Positions 1-11,394 are shown, numbered from the stretch's first letter. The stretch is 19,884 bases of DNA from Spirogloea muscicola (GCA_009602725.1 WELB01000015.1:201429-221312), one strand, 5' to 3'. Notes: a model not told the origin generated them from the sequence alone. Numbers and translations are program-made.

Positions 1-3000
1 GGCCGGGCGGCTGCGCGGCACCGGCGCGACCGCCGGGGCGTGCGGTGGCCGCCGGGCCTTCGCAGCTGCTGCCGCCGACGACGATACCACCATGACGGGT
101 GATCGCCGCCGCCGCCAAAGCAGCAGGCGCTCTGACGTCTCTCGACGTCTCCCCCTACACGTCCAGAGAGCCTGGAGAGGGCGGCCGCTGCCTGCTCGGC
201 TCGCGGCAGAGGTCGGCCGAGCCACTCGAGACGGGGTTAGCCGCAGCACGGCGACGGCACGAGCTCAGTGTGCTCGCGCCGGACTCAGCCGCCACTCTTC
301 TTCGATGGCGTGTTCCACTTCCGTATTCTCGGCAGCTCTGACGGCTGGCGGTAGCGGTGGCGTGTTGCTGCAGTCGACATCCCAGTGCCGTTCAAGGGGC
401 ACAAGATCGAGGTGCCGCCGCAGGCCGTGGAGACGTCGCCGAAGGAGCTCGTGAAGTTCTTCACCGACATGTTCCGCATGCGCCGCATGGAGGTCCGTTG
501 CACAACATGACCGCCCTGTCATCAATATCTCGACAGCTATCTTGAGCTGGGGTTGCAGCTCCTCTTTCTGTGAGTCAGCTTCAGCTGCCGGCCGAGACGC
601 GGCGACTGGTCGCCCTGCCCGGCGAGCTGGCGTGCCTGCTAGCGGCAGCAGGCCTGCAATGGTTGGCAGGCGCCTGTGTGCATTGGCTGGTGCTTGTCGA
701 TATTCCGGTGTCACTTGCGTAGTGTTGATGTGGTGACTGCTGCTGCATTGTCCCACCAGATTGCTGCCGACAGCCTCTACAAGAGCAAGTACATCCGGGG
801 GTTCTGCCACCTGTACGACGGGCAGGAGGCAGTGTGCGTTGGCATGGAGGCGGCACTCAACTACGATGACTGCATCATCACGGCCTACCGGGATCACTGT
901 ACCCACCTCGGCCGCGGGGGCACCGTCAAGGAAGTGATGGCCGAGCTGATGGGCCACAAGGACGGCTGCTCGCTTGGGAAGGGTGGCTCCATGCACATGT
1001 ACCACAAGAAGAACAACTTCTACGGTGGCAACGGCATTGTAGGAGCGCAGGTTTGCAGCTGCTACCAAAGCACAAAGCCAGCCTACAACAGGCTAGCCAT
1101 TGCGCCCGCCAGGCTGCGGTCAGCCTTGGAGGCTTCTTCTTAATGCACCTACTGTTTACATGAGTGACCAATTTGCAAAATTCTCAAAGCTCTGACATGT
1201 GACTTCTTGATGCATATCTCTGCAGACTCCACTTGGTGCTGGATTGGCTTTTGGCCAGAAGTACAGCAAAGTCAAGGGCGTGACGATGGCCCTGTATGGC
1301 GACGGCGCTGCCAACCAGGGGCAGCTCTTCGAGGCCATGAACATCTCAGCTCTTTGGGATCTCCCTGTGATCTACGTGTGTGAAAACAACCACTGTGAGC
1401 ATCTTGACTTGGGAGACCTACACATGGACCGGAACACTGTGCTCGTCATAATTATCATGCAGTACGCGCTACAGTGCTACCAGTTGTGACTTTCTCTAGT
1501 GGCTCGAATGATTTCTTCGCGTACTGCAACTGTTGCTTTCCTGCTAGTGCTTCACTAACCCTGAAGCCTCCTGTGGCTTTTTTGTCCTGTGCAGATGGTA
1601 TGGGGACTGCGGAGTGGAGATCAGCAAAGAGTCCTGAGTATTTCAGCCGTGGGGATTACATTCCTGGCTTGAAGGTATGCATGCTGCAGTGGGTCGAGAG
1701 AGTCAACATTGTCAACACCGTCAGCAGCTAACAAGCTCAGCTCCTTCAGCCTAGCTCGTGGGACGTGCGACAGCACATCGTGGACCAGCTTACTATACCT
1801 ATGATGCCAGGAGACCTTCCATTTGCTAGCTAATTTGTCAAGATGCTCGTGTGTATGCAGGTCGATGGCATGGACGCCCTGGCGGTCAAGCAGGCTGTCA
1901 AGTATGCCAAGGAGCATGCTCTTGAGCATGGGCCAATAGTATGTTGCGGCAATCACTGGAAGACCTTCAGCTAGCCGATACAACTTGCTAACAGATTGTT
2001 CTGATCATTGTATACTACTGTGTTACTGACTAATGAGGCCGCATGCATTTCCGCCTGCGAAGGACAAGATTTGCCTCTTCAGATTGCATGAATGTGTAGT
2101 TGATGAGATCTGTGGAATCTCTCATGTGCGGCTTGCGGGCAGGTCCTGGAAATGGATACTTACAGATATCATGGGCACTCTATGTCCGACCCTGGAAGCA
2201 CGTATCGCACCCGCGACGAAATCAGCGGTGTGCGGCAGGTGATTCTGTCAGAAAAGTCTTGGAGGGAACCTGTAGGGTCCTTTAGCTGGCTATTGCTCTA
2301 TACAGGACATCAGAAGTTGCCATGATGCTGGCCCTCATGCTCTACATCATTGTTTGAATTCCAACTTCTTACGAATACAGGAGCGTGACCCCATTGAGCG
2401 CATCCGTAAGCTACTGCTAGCAAAAGAGATTGTGAGCGTGAGCGACCTCAAGGTGATGAGCTTACCAGGACCCCACTGCTCACATGGTTGTCAGCTAGTA
2501 ATAGTGAAAGATGCATGTTTACAGGTATGTCTTCAGCTGAGACAATGGACATGCCCTGCATATCTTGCAGAAAATTAGCAGATTACAGAAATTAGCAGAT
2601 CAGCAGACAATGTGGTTTCTGTCAGCTCATTTGACCTTTTATGGCTGCCAGGCAATTGAGAAGGATGTGAGAAAAGAGGTGGATGCTGTTGTCAATGAGA
2701 CCAAGGTACTTGCCTCCGGTGCATGTAATAAGTACTTCATGCCATTATTCTGCTCCCGTTTTACTTCTATCCTGGAACTTAATATATGTCTGTACGTGAG
2801 TGCACGATCTGCAGGATGGCTCGCCACCTGAGCCTGATGAGTTGTGGAGCCATGTCTATGTCAAGGCTGATGGCATCGAGGTATTGAATTTTTTGTCACC
2901 AACACTGCATGCTGCTTGCAGAAATGTAAACGCAACATTAGTGGCTGCTTCATGTGGAAGCTTCGATTGGAAGCATGCTGACAAGAGTATGTGAAATTGG

Positions 3001-3051
3001 GTCCAGGCTTTTGGTTGTGATCGCAAGGAGGTGAAGGTGCAGTTGCAATGA
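1..3051 (+). CDS. PDHA: Pyruvate dehydrogenase E1 component subunit alpha, mitochondrial (5' partial, 11 exons)
   Basis: This is the E1 alpha chain of the mitochondrial pyruvate dehydrogenase complex. With E1 beta it decarboxylates pyruvate using thiamine diphosphate (TPP) in the matrix. Exons: <1-98, 374-492, 760-1050, 1226-1394, 1595-1674, 1861-1938, 2143-2238, 2381-2452, 2652-2705, 2815-2880, 3007-3051. All introns are GT...AG, the frame is open throughout, and 388 residues lie in the window against roughly 390-400 for the family, so few are missing. The first exon reads as an Arg/Ala-rich presequence ending [16 protein letters not shown]. The ATG at 92 is therefore internal: the donor at 99 (phase 1) joins the acceptor before 374 to give MTVDIPVPF. 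Later landmarks are [21 protein letters not shown], the GDG...NN cofactor motif, a Tyr codon split across 1394/1595, and the end [14 protein letters not shown]. The sequence is the mitochondrial rather than the plastid type. The upstream start lies outside the window. Confidence 0.96.
1298..1390 (+). other. TPP-binding motif of E1 alpha
   Basis: In exon 1226-1394 the protein reads GDGAANQGQ at the start of this span and ENN at its end. This is the classical thiamine-diphosphate and Mg2+ motif (GDG, about 25-30 residues, then NN). Both ends are intact, so the subunit should be able to bind its cofactor. The next codon but one is split by the intron 1395-1594. Confidence 0.9.
2170..2220 (+). 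other. Regulatory phosphorylation loop of E1 alpha
   Basis: Exon 2143-2238 encodes [17 protein letters not shown]. In mitochondrial E1 alpha this loop lies over the active site. The Ser of HGHS (codon 2179-2181) matches the main site phosphorylated by pyruvate dehydrogenase kinase, which switches the enzyme off. The sequence shows the site is conserved; regulation by a kinase in this organism is inferred from the family. Confidence 0.8.
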
Positions 3052-4470
3052 CAGCATTAGTGACTCGGTGGGTCTGAAGAGGTCGTCAGGACCCTCTGTC
3101 TTGGGCCCTCGCCAGTGTTGTCCTGCTCATGCATTTCTCTTGATTTGATCCTCTAAATCTGGAGCACTGTCGACTGCAAGTCATTGATGTCCTGCTTACT
3201 GAAGCCAAAGTACCACAGCAGGACAGTGTGACCCCCACATTGTTCCCTCTGGCTCACGTGCAAGAGAGTTGCGCCCCATCTGCATCTTATCTTGAGCTGT
3301 GAGCTGTGCGTGGCTTGTCTTTGGCAACTACAGGTGAAAGTGCTGCTGCCAATCATCTGGCCCGCAACCTGCAGAGAGACCTGTCTGTCGCGCTTCCCTT
3401 GCTAGATTTCTTGCCGCACCGACTTCGGCAAGCAAGTCCATTCTTTGCCTCAGCAATGGCCTTATGATGTTGCCAGACTGGCGGACTCTCCTGCACGGTG
3501 CAGACCACTCCAACAGCGTTGCGGGGCTGCCTCGGATTGGTACACAGAAGGACCAAACACGAGTTGTCTTCTCTAGGGTGTCTATGGAGACAGGCACCAC
3601 TGTGTAGCTGCATGGTTGCACTTTCTGGCCCCTTGGAAGATCTTGTCAATCCTTTTCGCTGGCCTTCCACAGTTGCCCCTTTTGCAAGGAGCTTGTTCAA
3701 GTGGTCTCTGAAGCGGTGTCCAGTCGAGGTGTCTCCAGGTATCCAGTCGCGACAACTGCCTGAGATGCCACAGTTTGGCTGGGCAACTTGGTGGCCGCTT
3801 AGCTTAGTAAGCAACTTCAACGTTAAGCAAGAAGCTTATTGGTGAGCAAGAAGCAGCTGCAGCTGGCGCTTAGGCATGCCAACAGCATCTAGTTGCTGAA
3901 GAGCCTATCACCAAGTACGGTGCATTGAAGAGCACCATACTTGATGCAATCTCCGTAATAACCGCCATGACCAAACGCCTGGGCGACGCGGTCAGTGTTG
4001 CATAAAAGAAATGCAAACCTGAATCCTAAGCAATTTGACGAGTGGGTATCTACGTACATCTTCATCTGCACTTTACGCCACGAACGACTCCCTGCCGTGC
4101 TTGCCTTTGTACTTGGCCTTTTGGGCTGCCGAAAAAGAAAGATGGTGCGCGGTGCGCATGCAATAAAAAGGTGGCCAACCCAATCCAATACATCGTAAAG
4201 GGCCAAAACTTCAGTAAGAATTGGGGCAACATAAAGCGAAGCCCTATGCTAAGATCGATTGCATCGAGTAATGACCTTTATGTTTTGGACCCGTGGTTAT
4301 TGAGCGGGTCAATTTGCTGTAAGTCATGTAGATCTTTAGTTGTGCTTGCCTTTGTACTTGGCCATTTGGCCTACATTTATTTCTAATACACGGAATGGCT
4401 ATGCTAAGGTGGCTGAGGAAACAGCGTGACGGTCGTACCCACGAGTGAGTGCACTGCAGGCGCCGCAGCC
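3052..4470 (+). other. PDHA 3' region and intergenic stretch before MIP
   Basis: No convincing gene is seen in these 1.4 kb on either strand. The left part is presumably the PDHA 3' UTR and the right part the MIP promoter and 5' UTR. The only TGTAA (the usual chlorophyte polyadenylation signal) I found is at 4318-4322, which would imply a very long 3' UTR, so the transcript end is unresolved. A 22-base perfect direct repeat lies at 4097-4118 and 4342-4363. No TATA box stands out before 4471. Confidence 0.6.
4097..4363 (+). repeat. Pair of 22-base direct repeats, 245 bases apart
   Basis: The same 22 bases, beginning GTGCTTGCCTTTG and ending ACTTGGCC, occur at 4097-4118 and 4342-4363. The next few bases are also similar (TTTTGG and ATTTGG). 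Both copies lie between PDHA and MIP, within about 375 bases of the MIP start. They could be the remains of a small duplication or a repeated upstream element; the sequence does not say which. Confidence 0.75.
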
Positions 4471-7400
4471 ATGCCGGCCGGGCGCGCCGCGCTCGTCGCC
4501 GCCTCGGCGCGGCGCACGACGGCGGCCGCTGCGCCGCCGGAGCGCGCCCCAGCTGGACGGCCGCCGGCCCGAACGGGGCTCTTTGGATACGAGGAGCTGC
4601 GCGAGGCCCGGGGCTTCCGCCGCATGGTCCGGGACGCCATCGCCAAGTGCGTACACAGCTTACTGCTCGGCTGCAAGCTCTGGCCACAAGGCCGGAATTG
4701 GCGGCGCCTGCTTTGCCACACTTCCGGCAGCGCTCTTGCTGCCTCAACCCCTCACTCCTGATCTTGACCTCGACCTCGATAGTAGTACAGCTTGCCGGTA
4801 ACAGCAGATGCGAGACCTGCGACTTCCAGTAGCAAGGCATCAGTCTGCTAGCGAGCTGAGTGTGCGAATTGTGCTGGAACCTCCAGGTCGGAGGGCCTGA
4901 TAGAGGATGTGCGTACCATACAGCCTTCTGTGGAAGTGGTCCGCAAGCTCGACAACATATCTAACACGGTAAGAGCACTGCTCAAGAGTCTCAGCTTGAA
5001 GACAGCCACGCCCCCTGCATCAGCATCCGACAACAAGACACAGAGAAAGCCTGCACAGAAGCTCATCTCATTGTTGATGAAGAGACTGTAGGCAGGGTCG
5101 CATCTGCCAGACCTTGTGTGCATGAGTGCAAACGATGACTCTCACACCGCTTGGGTGCTTGAAGCTGTGTCAGATTTGATTCTGAATTTGATGAATAGTG
5201 GCTTGCACTCTATGTCAAAGGCAGCAATCACAGCTGATCCCAACCTCAATTCAGGCCAACTTTTGCTTGGTGTACTAAAGAGCATGCATTGATGATTGCC
5301 AAGCTGGTCATGGTGATGCTTGCAGGTCTGTCTGGTCTTGGACGCTGCCGAGCTGTGCCGCAATGTGCACAGCGACCGGTGGGTCATCTTCACAGTTTTT
5401 CTGTGGTGTTTGCTAACAAGTTAGTTGCTCAAAGCAAGCAATCTTGTGCACCACTGAGTATCGATATTGGCCCTGTAAAGGAGCATTGCGCACTTCTTCT
5501 CTACTGTATGTTTTTGGTAGATTACTCCTCAAGCTTAAGTTAAGTTTCTGAGCACATAGTCAGCTCTGCAATAAGCAGGGAGTACGTTGAGGAAGCAGAC
5601 AAGGCATTTATGGAGCTCTCTCAGTATGTGCAGGTAGGTTAGAGAGCTGTATCCAGATTTGTGCAGATTTATCGTGTGTGGATTTGCCACTAGTGCGGGT
5701 TTGCCTCATCCAAGTTACTCCAAGGGGCAGAAAAGCACCTGCATTGCACATCGAAAGCATCATCTTTCCAACCTCATAGGTCAAATTGTTCTTTTGCACC
5801 AGAAGCATCTGCCTGATGCAGGCTTGCTTGACTGCAGAAGCTGAACACTTCCAAGGTCCTCTACACTGCCCTCATAGCTTCCATAAGCACATTGAGTCCT
5901 TCTAGTGAAGCATTCAGAGTGGCCACCATGCTCCAGCTTGACTTTGAGCGTGGGGGCATACACCTGCCAGACACGACAATGGAGAGGGTTGACAAGCTTC
6001 AGACAACCATCCTTAGTCTTGGTGGCATGTATGATTGTTACCTCCTTAAAATGCTGAACGCTGAAGGTGGTCAAATCTATTTCTCTTGTTCTCTTCATAA
6101 AGAACTCTGCGTGCCTGCAGTCTCTATTCTAGTCTATGCGAGAGTACCTCTCAGGGCAGAGTTTGACGATGTTCTCTGGTGCAGGTTCAATGCCAATATA
6201 GTTGCCGACTGTGGTCAAGTAGATGTTTTTCCAGCATCCAAGCTGCGAGCACTGCCAGAAAGCATCAAGGCTATGTTGAGGACCTCTGTAGGAGATGCAG
6301 TGCGTCAGAAGGGTGGCCTTTGTGTTCCTACTGATCCTGTGGTCGTTCCTGCCGTTCTCAAGTGGGTGGCTGACCCCGAGGTTGATCCAGCTTATTGCTA
6401 AACCTGGTTGGATGTGCAGCCAGTAGCTTATCAAGTGCATACTTGCAAGAAGCAAATCGCTGGGGGGTCATTTTATTGTCAGTGACTGTTCCCTGTCATG
6501 CGCTTCTGACTAAGTGTGGTAAACTGATGTAGGTGAGGAAGCAAGTCTACATGGCAGGCCATAGCGCGCCGCGGAGCAACCTTCGTGTTCTTGACGACCT
6601 CATCAATGCTAGACACGAACTCGCTCAAGTACGTGACTTCAGTGACTCTCTTACTACCAAGCTTCAGTTATACTTCGCTGAGCACATTATTACTTGCTCA
6701 AGCCAAGACTACACATAGACTGACAGAAATCCCAAGTCCCTGTCTCCAGCTCCTAGGCTATGAGTCATATGTCGCCTACCAGGTTGCTCCACTCATGGCC
6801 AGGACATCTAAGGCCGTTCGTGATTTTCTACAAGAGCTCAGCCAACAAAGTAGGCAAAGAGCTGACCAGGTGTGCACTGGCAGACGCGCTGTGGCTTGAT
6901 AGTCATGCTACTGATGCCTCACCTTGCACTACAAGTCAGACAGAGGGGGTTCTACAGGCCACCCTGCATACTCTTAGCTTATTGAGAAAGGATCGACTTA
7001 AGCCCAATGCTGGATCCTTGGCTGCACCCTGTGTGCAACCTGGATCAACTTACCTCTCGCTTCAGAGCCACTTTGTGTGCTTTCTGCTACTGCTGTTTAT
7101 TGAGCAGCAGACAACTCTTGATCGCTTTATGTATATTATGCTGAGTGCAGGAGCTGCAGGCCCTGGCTAAGTACAGGCCCGGGAACGGGGACACTGTCCT
7201 TAGGGCATGGGATCGTCCATACTACATAGGACTGGCTAAAGCTCATGCTCACAATCTGGACTCAAGGGTAATTCTTAAGCTGTAGACGTGAAGCTCTTTC
7301 GTTATGACTGTTGACAGCTACTTTCTTTGCAAGATAATCTTCTGCTGACACACATTTGGGTGCTGGTCAAGGTCGTTGCTGGCTACTTCCCATTAGAGAG

Positions 7401-9420
7401 CTGCATTAGAGGATTCGGCGTGCTTTTAGACACACTGTTTGGAGTAGAGTTACAAGAAGAGGGCATGCAACCAGGAGAAGGTTGGGCTTCTACTGTGAGA
7501 AAGTATTCACTGCAGCATCCTGATGAGGTATTGCACAGCGGAAAATCTATCTACTGCGCTTGTAAACATGGATAATATTCCGATTCCAATCATTCATGTA
7601 TGATACAGGTCACCTATATTACTAGGTCCCAAGCTGGGCTGGTGTGATCAAAGGAGATGTTTCTGAGTCTATTTTGTTGGGTTCATGACCCCTGTATGAT
7701 TCGTTTCTGTACTCAGGGTCCATTAGGAGTTGTTTACTTAGACCTCCATCCTCGTAACACCAAGTTCAGTCATTCTGCACACTTCACACTCCGATGTGGA
7801 CATGGTGCACGAACGTCTCAGCGGCAACTTCCAGTATGCCAGACCTTATCGATGCAATCACCCCTGATGACTTGACTCTTGGACTCAATACTATCGAGCT
7901 ATAATTTCTGGATAGGTGGCGCGGTAAGGAAAGACGATGTTTTTGATATTGAAGCTGCTTCCTGCAATACAGGTCTTGGCTCTGGTGTGCAACTTTCCTC
8001 AATCCAGCAGACATACCCCTACCTTACTGAATCACATGGAAGTTGACACTTTGTTTCATGAACTTGGCCATGCACTTCACACGCTTCTATCTGATACGGT
8101 GAGGTTACATGGAGAATCATACAATCATGTGCCATTTGTGCCTTGCAAAGACTGGCTGAGTAAGCTCAGGCCCTTTTTACTTGACCTGTCTCACATGGGT
8201 CAGTGCAGCTGCATAAGCCTGGTCAGAAGCTCCGCCCTTCTTATCATTGCAGGAATTTCAGCACCTCTCTGGTACTAGAGGAGTCCTGGACTTTGTAGAG
8301 ACGCCATCGAATCTTATGGAGTGAGCAATTTTTTCTTGACATAGTAAGAGCAGGTGCTTAGTTGCCGTTGATGGAACTAATGTTTATATCGCATTCGGGA
8401 CTATGTGTGAGTACGTGCAGCATCTTGTTGCACTAAGTCTTATATCATGTGCAACTATAGTACAGTCTGTACTGTCTCTGCAACTAAGGAGCAGAGTGTG
8501 GGATGCAGATTATATGCGTGGGACTATACCTTTCTGTGTCGTTTTGCGAGGCACTATTTAACAGATGAAGTCATTCAGGAGAACATGGTTTCGAGTCTGA
8601 GGAGCTCAAAGGCCATGTTTGCAGCTAATGACCTTCAAAGCCAGGTCAATGCACCAAGACAGAATGACTAGCTCGTATTTTTTAGAAACAGAACCAAGAT
8701 AATGATAATTGCAAGAGCTTTGCCGATACAAATGAGGTTCTCAAATAAGCCCTAACCTGCACTGCTTGTTGGTGCGAGTGGGGGGCTACACCAGGTCTTG
8801 TACGCCCTTGTTGATCAGGAGTTATTTGGGCCGCAGCCTCTTAAAGCAGAAAGCACGACTGCTGTTCTGGTGGAGCTGCAAAAGCAACATACCAACTTGA
8901 CGCACGAGGCAGGAACGCACTGGCAGACCCGCTTCTCTCACCTTGTTGGATATGGTGGAGGTGAGCAGGAGTGCTTCTACTTACTGTTCAGTGACAGGTC
9001 AATGATGCCCAACAACAACCCCTGAAATGTAAGGCCCATGTGAGCAGCGCAGCAAGACCTTTCCAAGGGCTTTTCTAACGATCACCACCACAGTTTGACT
9101 GTGTTTATTTCTGCCGTTGCCATGACCCATGTGAATATCCAATGAAGCAATTTCAGGGATGTTGTGCATGTCTGGCAGGATACTACAGCTACCTTTATGC
9201 CAAGTGCTTTGCTTCCCAGATCTGGCAGCGGCACTTAGATGGCAAGTCACTGGATAGAGAAGCAGGGGAGATCTTGAGGACGGCCTTGTTCAGGCACGGC
9301 GGCGCTAAAGATCCTGTGGAGATTGTTAGACTCTTGCTCGGTGAAGATGGAATTATCAGCACTGAGGATGGTGGCATCAGGCCTTGCATGCGGCAAGCCC
9401 TGCTCGAAGCTGGGATTTGA
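4471..9420 (+). CDS. OCT1: Mitochondrial intermediate peptidase (M3 metallopeptidase), 16 exons, complete
   Basis: This zinc peptidase of the mitochondrial matrix removes an N-terminal octapeptide from certain imported proteins after the main processing peptidase has cut. Exons: 4471-4646, 4887-4968, 5326-5378, 5579-5633, 5838-6028, 6185-6380, 6533-6628, 6750-6869, 7151-7267, 7372-7527, 7717-7833, 7973-8098, 8253-8320, 8509-8644, 8795-8960, 9179-9420. They join in frame to 698 residues; human and Arabidopsis enzymes are about 710. The start ATG at 4471 opens an Arg/Ala-rich presequence, followed by the family hallmark GLFGYEEL. The zinc site is HELGH (residues 482-486) with Glu511 in DFVETPS. 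Near the C-terminus is [12 protein letters not shown], the glycine/tyrosine region that contacts substrate in M3 enzymes. The join 6028/6185 (GGM-FNAN) is the least certain. The gene lies in tandem with PDHA and converges with APC2. Confidence 0.96.
8057..8071 (+). other. HEXXH zinc-binding catalytic motif of MIP
   Basis: The codons read His-Glu-Leu-Gly-His. In M3 peptidases the two histidines bind zinc and the glutamate activates water. The third ligand is the Glu of DFVETPS in the next exon (codon 8298-8300), 25 residues after the second His, which is the family spacing. All catalytic residues are present, so the enzyme should be active. Confidence 0.93.
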
Positions 9421-9454
9421 GTAGCTACGGTTGACAAACACACCTGGCTATTTT

Positions 9455-9643
9455 CCAGGTCTCAGGTCCCAGGTCCCAATTTCAGTTCCCAGGTCACAGG
9501 TCCCAGGTCCCAGGTCCCAGGTCACAGGTCCCAGGTACCAGGTCCCAGATCCCAGGTCCCAGGTCCCAGGTCCCAGGTCCCAGGTCCCAGGTCCCAGGTC
9601 CCAGGTCCCAGGTCCGAGGTCCCAGGTCCCAGATCCCAGGTCA
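9455..9643. repeat. Minisatellite of CCCAGGT heptamers
   Basis: About 27 copies of a 7-base unit (CCCAGGT on the plus strand, ACCTGGG on the minus strand). The stretch 9550-9610 is nearly perfect; elsewhere there are single-base variants (CACAGGT, CCCAGAT, CCGAGGT). Decayed units such as CCAGGTTTCAG continue to about 9724, indicating an older, longer array. The minus strand has GGG every seven bases, which fits the G-quadruplex pattern of four G-runs separated by four bases. One plus-strand frame is open across it (PRSQVPG repeated), but only because 7 x 3 = 21; it is not taken as coding. Confidence 0.95.
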
Positions 9644-9895
9644 CAAATTTCATGTTCCAGATTTCAGGGCCCAGGTGCGTTTTGCAAGTTTCGCGACTCC
9701 AGGTTTCAGATTCCGATTTTCAGGTCGTGTTGATAATCTCCAGGGTGCATATGATTTGCTTGCTAGTTGAAAAGCAGGTGGCTAGATGCTGTCTAACTGG
9801 CGGACAATTGGTGATGTGTTAGGCAAGTTAAGAAACGTCAAATCTGTGACTTATTGCGACAAAGAAAGCAGATCTAAGATCTGCACAGTGCACCT

Positions 9896-9900
9896 TGTAA
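9896..9900 (+). terminator. Candidate polyadenylation signal (TGTAA) of MIP
   Basis: TGTAA is the usual polyadenylation signal in chlorophyte algae. This is the first copy I found after the MIP stop at 9420, giving a 3' UTR of about 490 bases that would include the minisatellite. Further copies follow near 9970 and 10035, so the real cleavage site is uncertain, and the assignment also depends on the organism being a chlorophyte. Confidence 0.25.
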
Positions 9901-11042
9901 TCTGTAGCCTTTCATTGCTGCAGCTCTTCATATTTCAATAGATTTGCAGCAAATGTGCAGCCGCCTGTCTGTAAATTAGGCACGTGCCAGCAGCCATCAG
10001 CGACAAAGAATGCGGCTGCTGATATAGAAAGAGTGGCTGTAAATGGCCAGCCAGATGCATACAAGGTGTTCATGACGGAGCTACAGGCTAGGCAGACAGG
10101 GCGCGCTCTTAGTACCCCCGTGTCAGCAGTAGGAAGTCAGATGAGCTGAGGGGAGGAAGAGCAACCTCGCTCCGCAAGCCAGAGGCTGCTGCATGGGCGC
10201 GACCGGTGACAAGTCGGTACAGAGCAACGGCAGGGGTAGACAACTTCACATTCCTCAAGTGAACTAAGCTACAGGAGAATTAGAAAGGTGCCTCTGGGGC
10301 CTGCATGTAGACGCATGAGCATTCAAGAAGAACATCCTCGATGTGAAATGAGCATGGTTGTGTCCACCACGAACTCAGTGGAACAAGCTACTTCTAACTG
10401 TCTCATTCCAAGCCAAAGATGACAGCCTGATCATGAAATAGCAAAGACACTGCCGATTACACTAACCAGAAAGGGGTCGGAATGTCGTCATGCGGGGCTG
10501 GATGAGATGCATGTGGGCGTGTTGCCCACAAGTCATACATTGCTTACAGCAAGGAGAGTTGCCAGGATGATGTTCCAATACCCGGATGCTGGTCTGGTCG
10601 CTCCTGTGGACACCCCAAAACACCTAATAGTGACTATCAGAAGGAATTCCATTTGCAAATTAATTGTCTAACCGCTTCAAAGAGAAGAATTCCAGTTTCA
10701 ATCGTTGGTTGTGCATACATATGTGGTAATGATTAGTATTTGGACATCCTCTTTTTCCCGTGGTAACATGGCTCTACCAAATGGCAGAATTTTGAATATT
10801 AAAGACCTTGTTTTGTCATCACCAATGCCCTAATTTGCTATCAGTCTCATTAAAGAAAATAACAGAGTGGATCATGTCACAAGTTTCCATACTGTTTTAA
10901 GATCTCCTAGAAGATGCCAGTACGTATTTAATGCTGCTACAATTAATTCCTCATTTCCTACCTCTCATCCTTGCATGACATCTGCTCTGCTAGAGTGCAA
11001 GTTCTTGCTCCTGAAAAGGAGCAAAAATCACCACTTGAGCCA

Positions 11043-11394
11043 TCATTGCTTCTTCCTGTACAGCCCATCCCTCATCTCCAACTTCTCCTCACCCACAAGC
11101 TTCGCAAGGAAAGCTTGCAGCTGCTGGATGGGCTTGTCATATGGAGGGTCTGCCACAAACATCTGCACCAGTAGCCATCCACCATACTGTGAGAAGGCGA
11201 GGCGCAAAGGCCGGCAAGAAAGCATTCGGCAACACCATACTGTTGCTGAGCAGCAGAATCAGCGGTCTTCCAAGAATATGTATGATGCTAAAGGACTTCC
11301 AAGAAGTGCAAGCGATATGCACCTTGAGCATGTTGTGTATCCTGTCAATGGGGAGGCCGTCCACGAACGTTGTCAACATTCCCATGATGTATTG
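11043..11394 (-). other. APC2 C-terminal winged-helix (WHB) domain, last two exons
   Basis: Exons 11394-11323 and 11162-11043 encode the C-terminal WHB domain, with landmarks QQYIMGMLTTF, DRIHNMLK, MFVADPPYDK and LVGEEKLEMRDGLY. In characterised APC/C this domain contacts the E2 enzyme that starts ubiquitin chains. The intron 11322-11163 is phase 0 and falls inside the family-conserved segment between MLK and MFVADP. Confidence 0.88.

Larger units (their letters stand above)
9421..11042. other. Convergent intergenic region between MIP and APC2
   Basis: This stretch holds the 3' UTRs of two convergent genes. The plus side has a heptamer minisatellite (9455-9643) starting 35 bases after the MIP stop, and a TGTAA at 9896-9900. 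Possible minus-strand TGTAA signals for APC2 lie at 10544-10548 and 10457-10461. A 64-codon open frame at 9955-10149 matches nothing I recognise and is not called a gene. From about 10150 to 11042 I see only AT-richer, feature-poor sequence. Confidence 0.6.

Noticed and set aside
265-1068. 267-codon minus-strand open frame opposite PDHA
   Set aside because: Antisense to two PDHA exons with clear family identity; long only because the exons are GC-rich.
3353-3820. 155-codon minus-strand open frame between PDHA and MIP
   Set aside because: No recognisable domain or convincing splice context. It overlaps another open frame in a different register, suggesting chance. I cannot exclude a small gene, but nothing supports one.
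4244-4840. 198-codon minus-strand open frame opposite MIP exon 1
   Set aside because: The Arg/Ala/Pro-rich translation is the mirror of the GC-rich presequence exon on the plus strand. No recognisable family.
4471-9420. Alternative call of MIP as thimet oligopeptidase or another M3 peptidase
   Set aside because: The GLFGYEEL start, mitochondrial-type presequence, RHTPTLL segment before the HELGH helix and total length fit intermediate peptidase better than the cytosolic oligopeptidases.
9431-9733. 100-codon open frame with repeated PRSQVPG
   Set aside because: A stop-free heptanucleotide array is open in all frames by arithmetic. The MIP stop precedes it and no start or family supports translation.
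9955-10149. 64-codon plus-strand open frame downstream of MIP
   Set aside because: Not recognised, short, with no supporting splice or start context. It lies in presumed 3' UTR or intergenic DNA.
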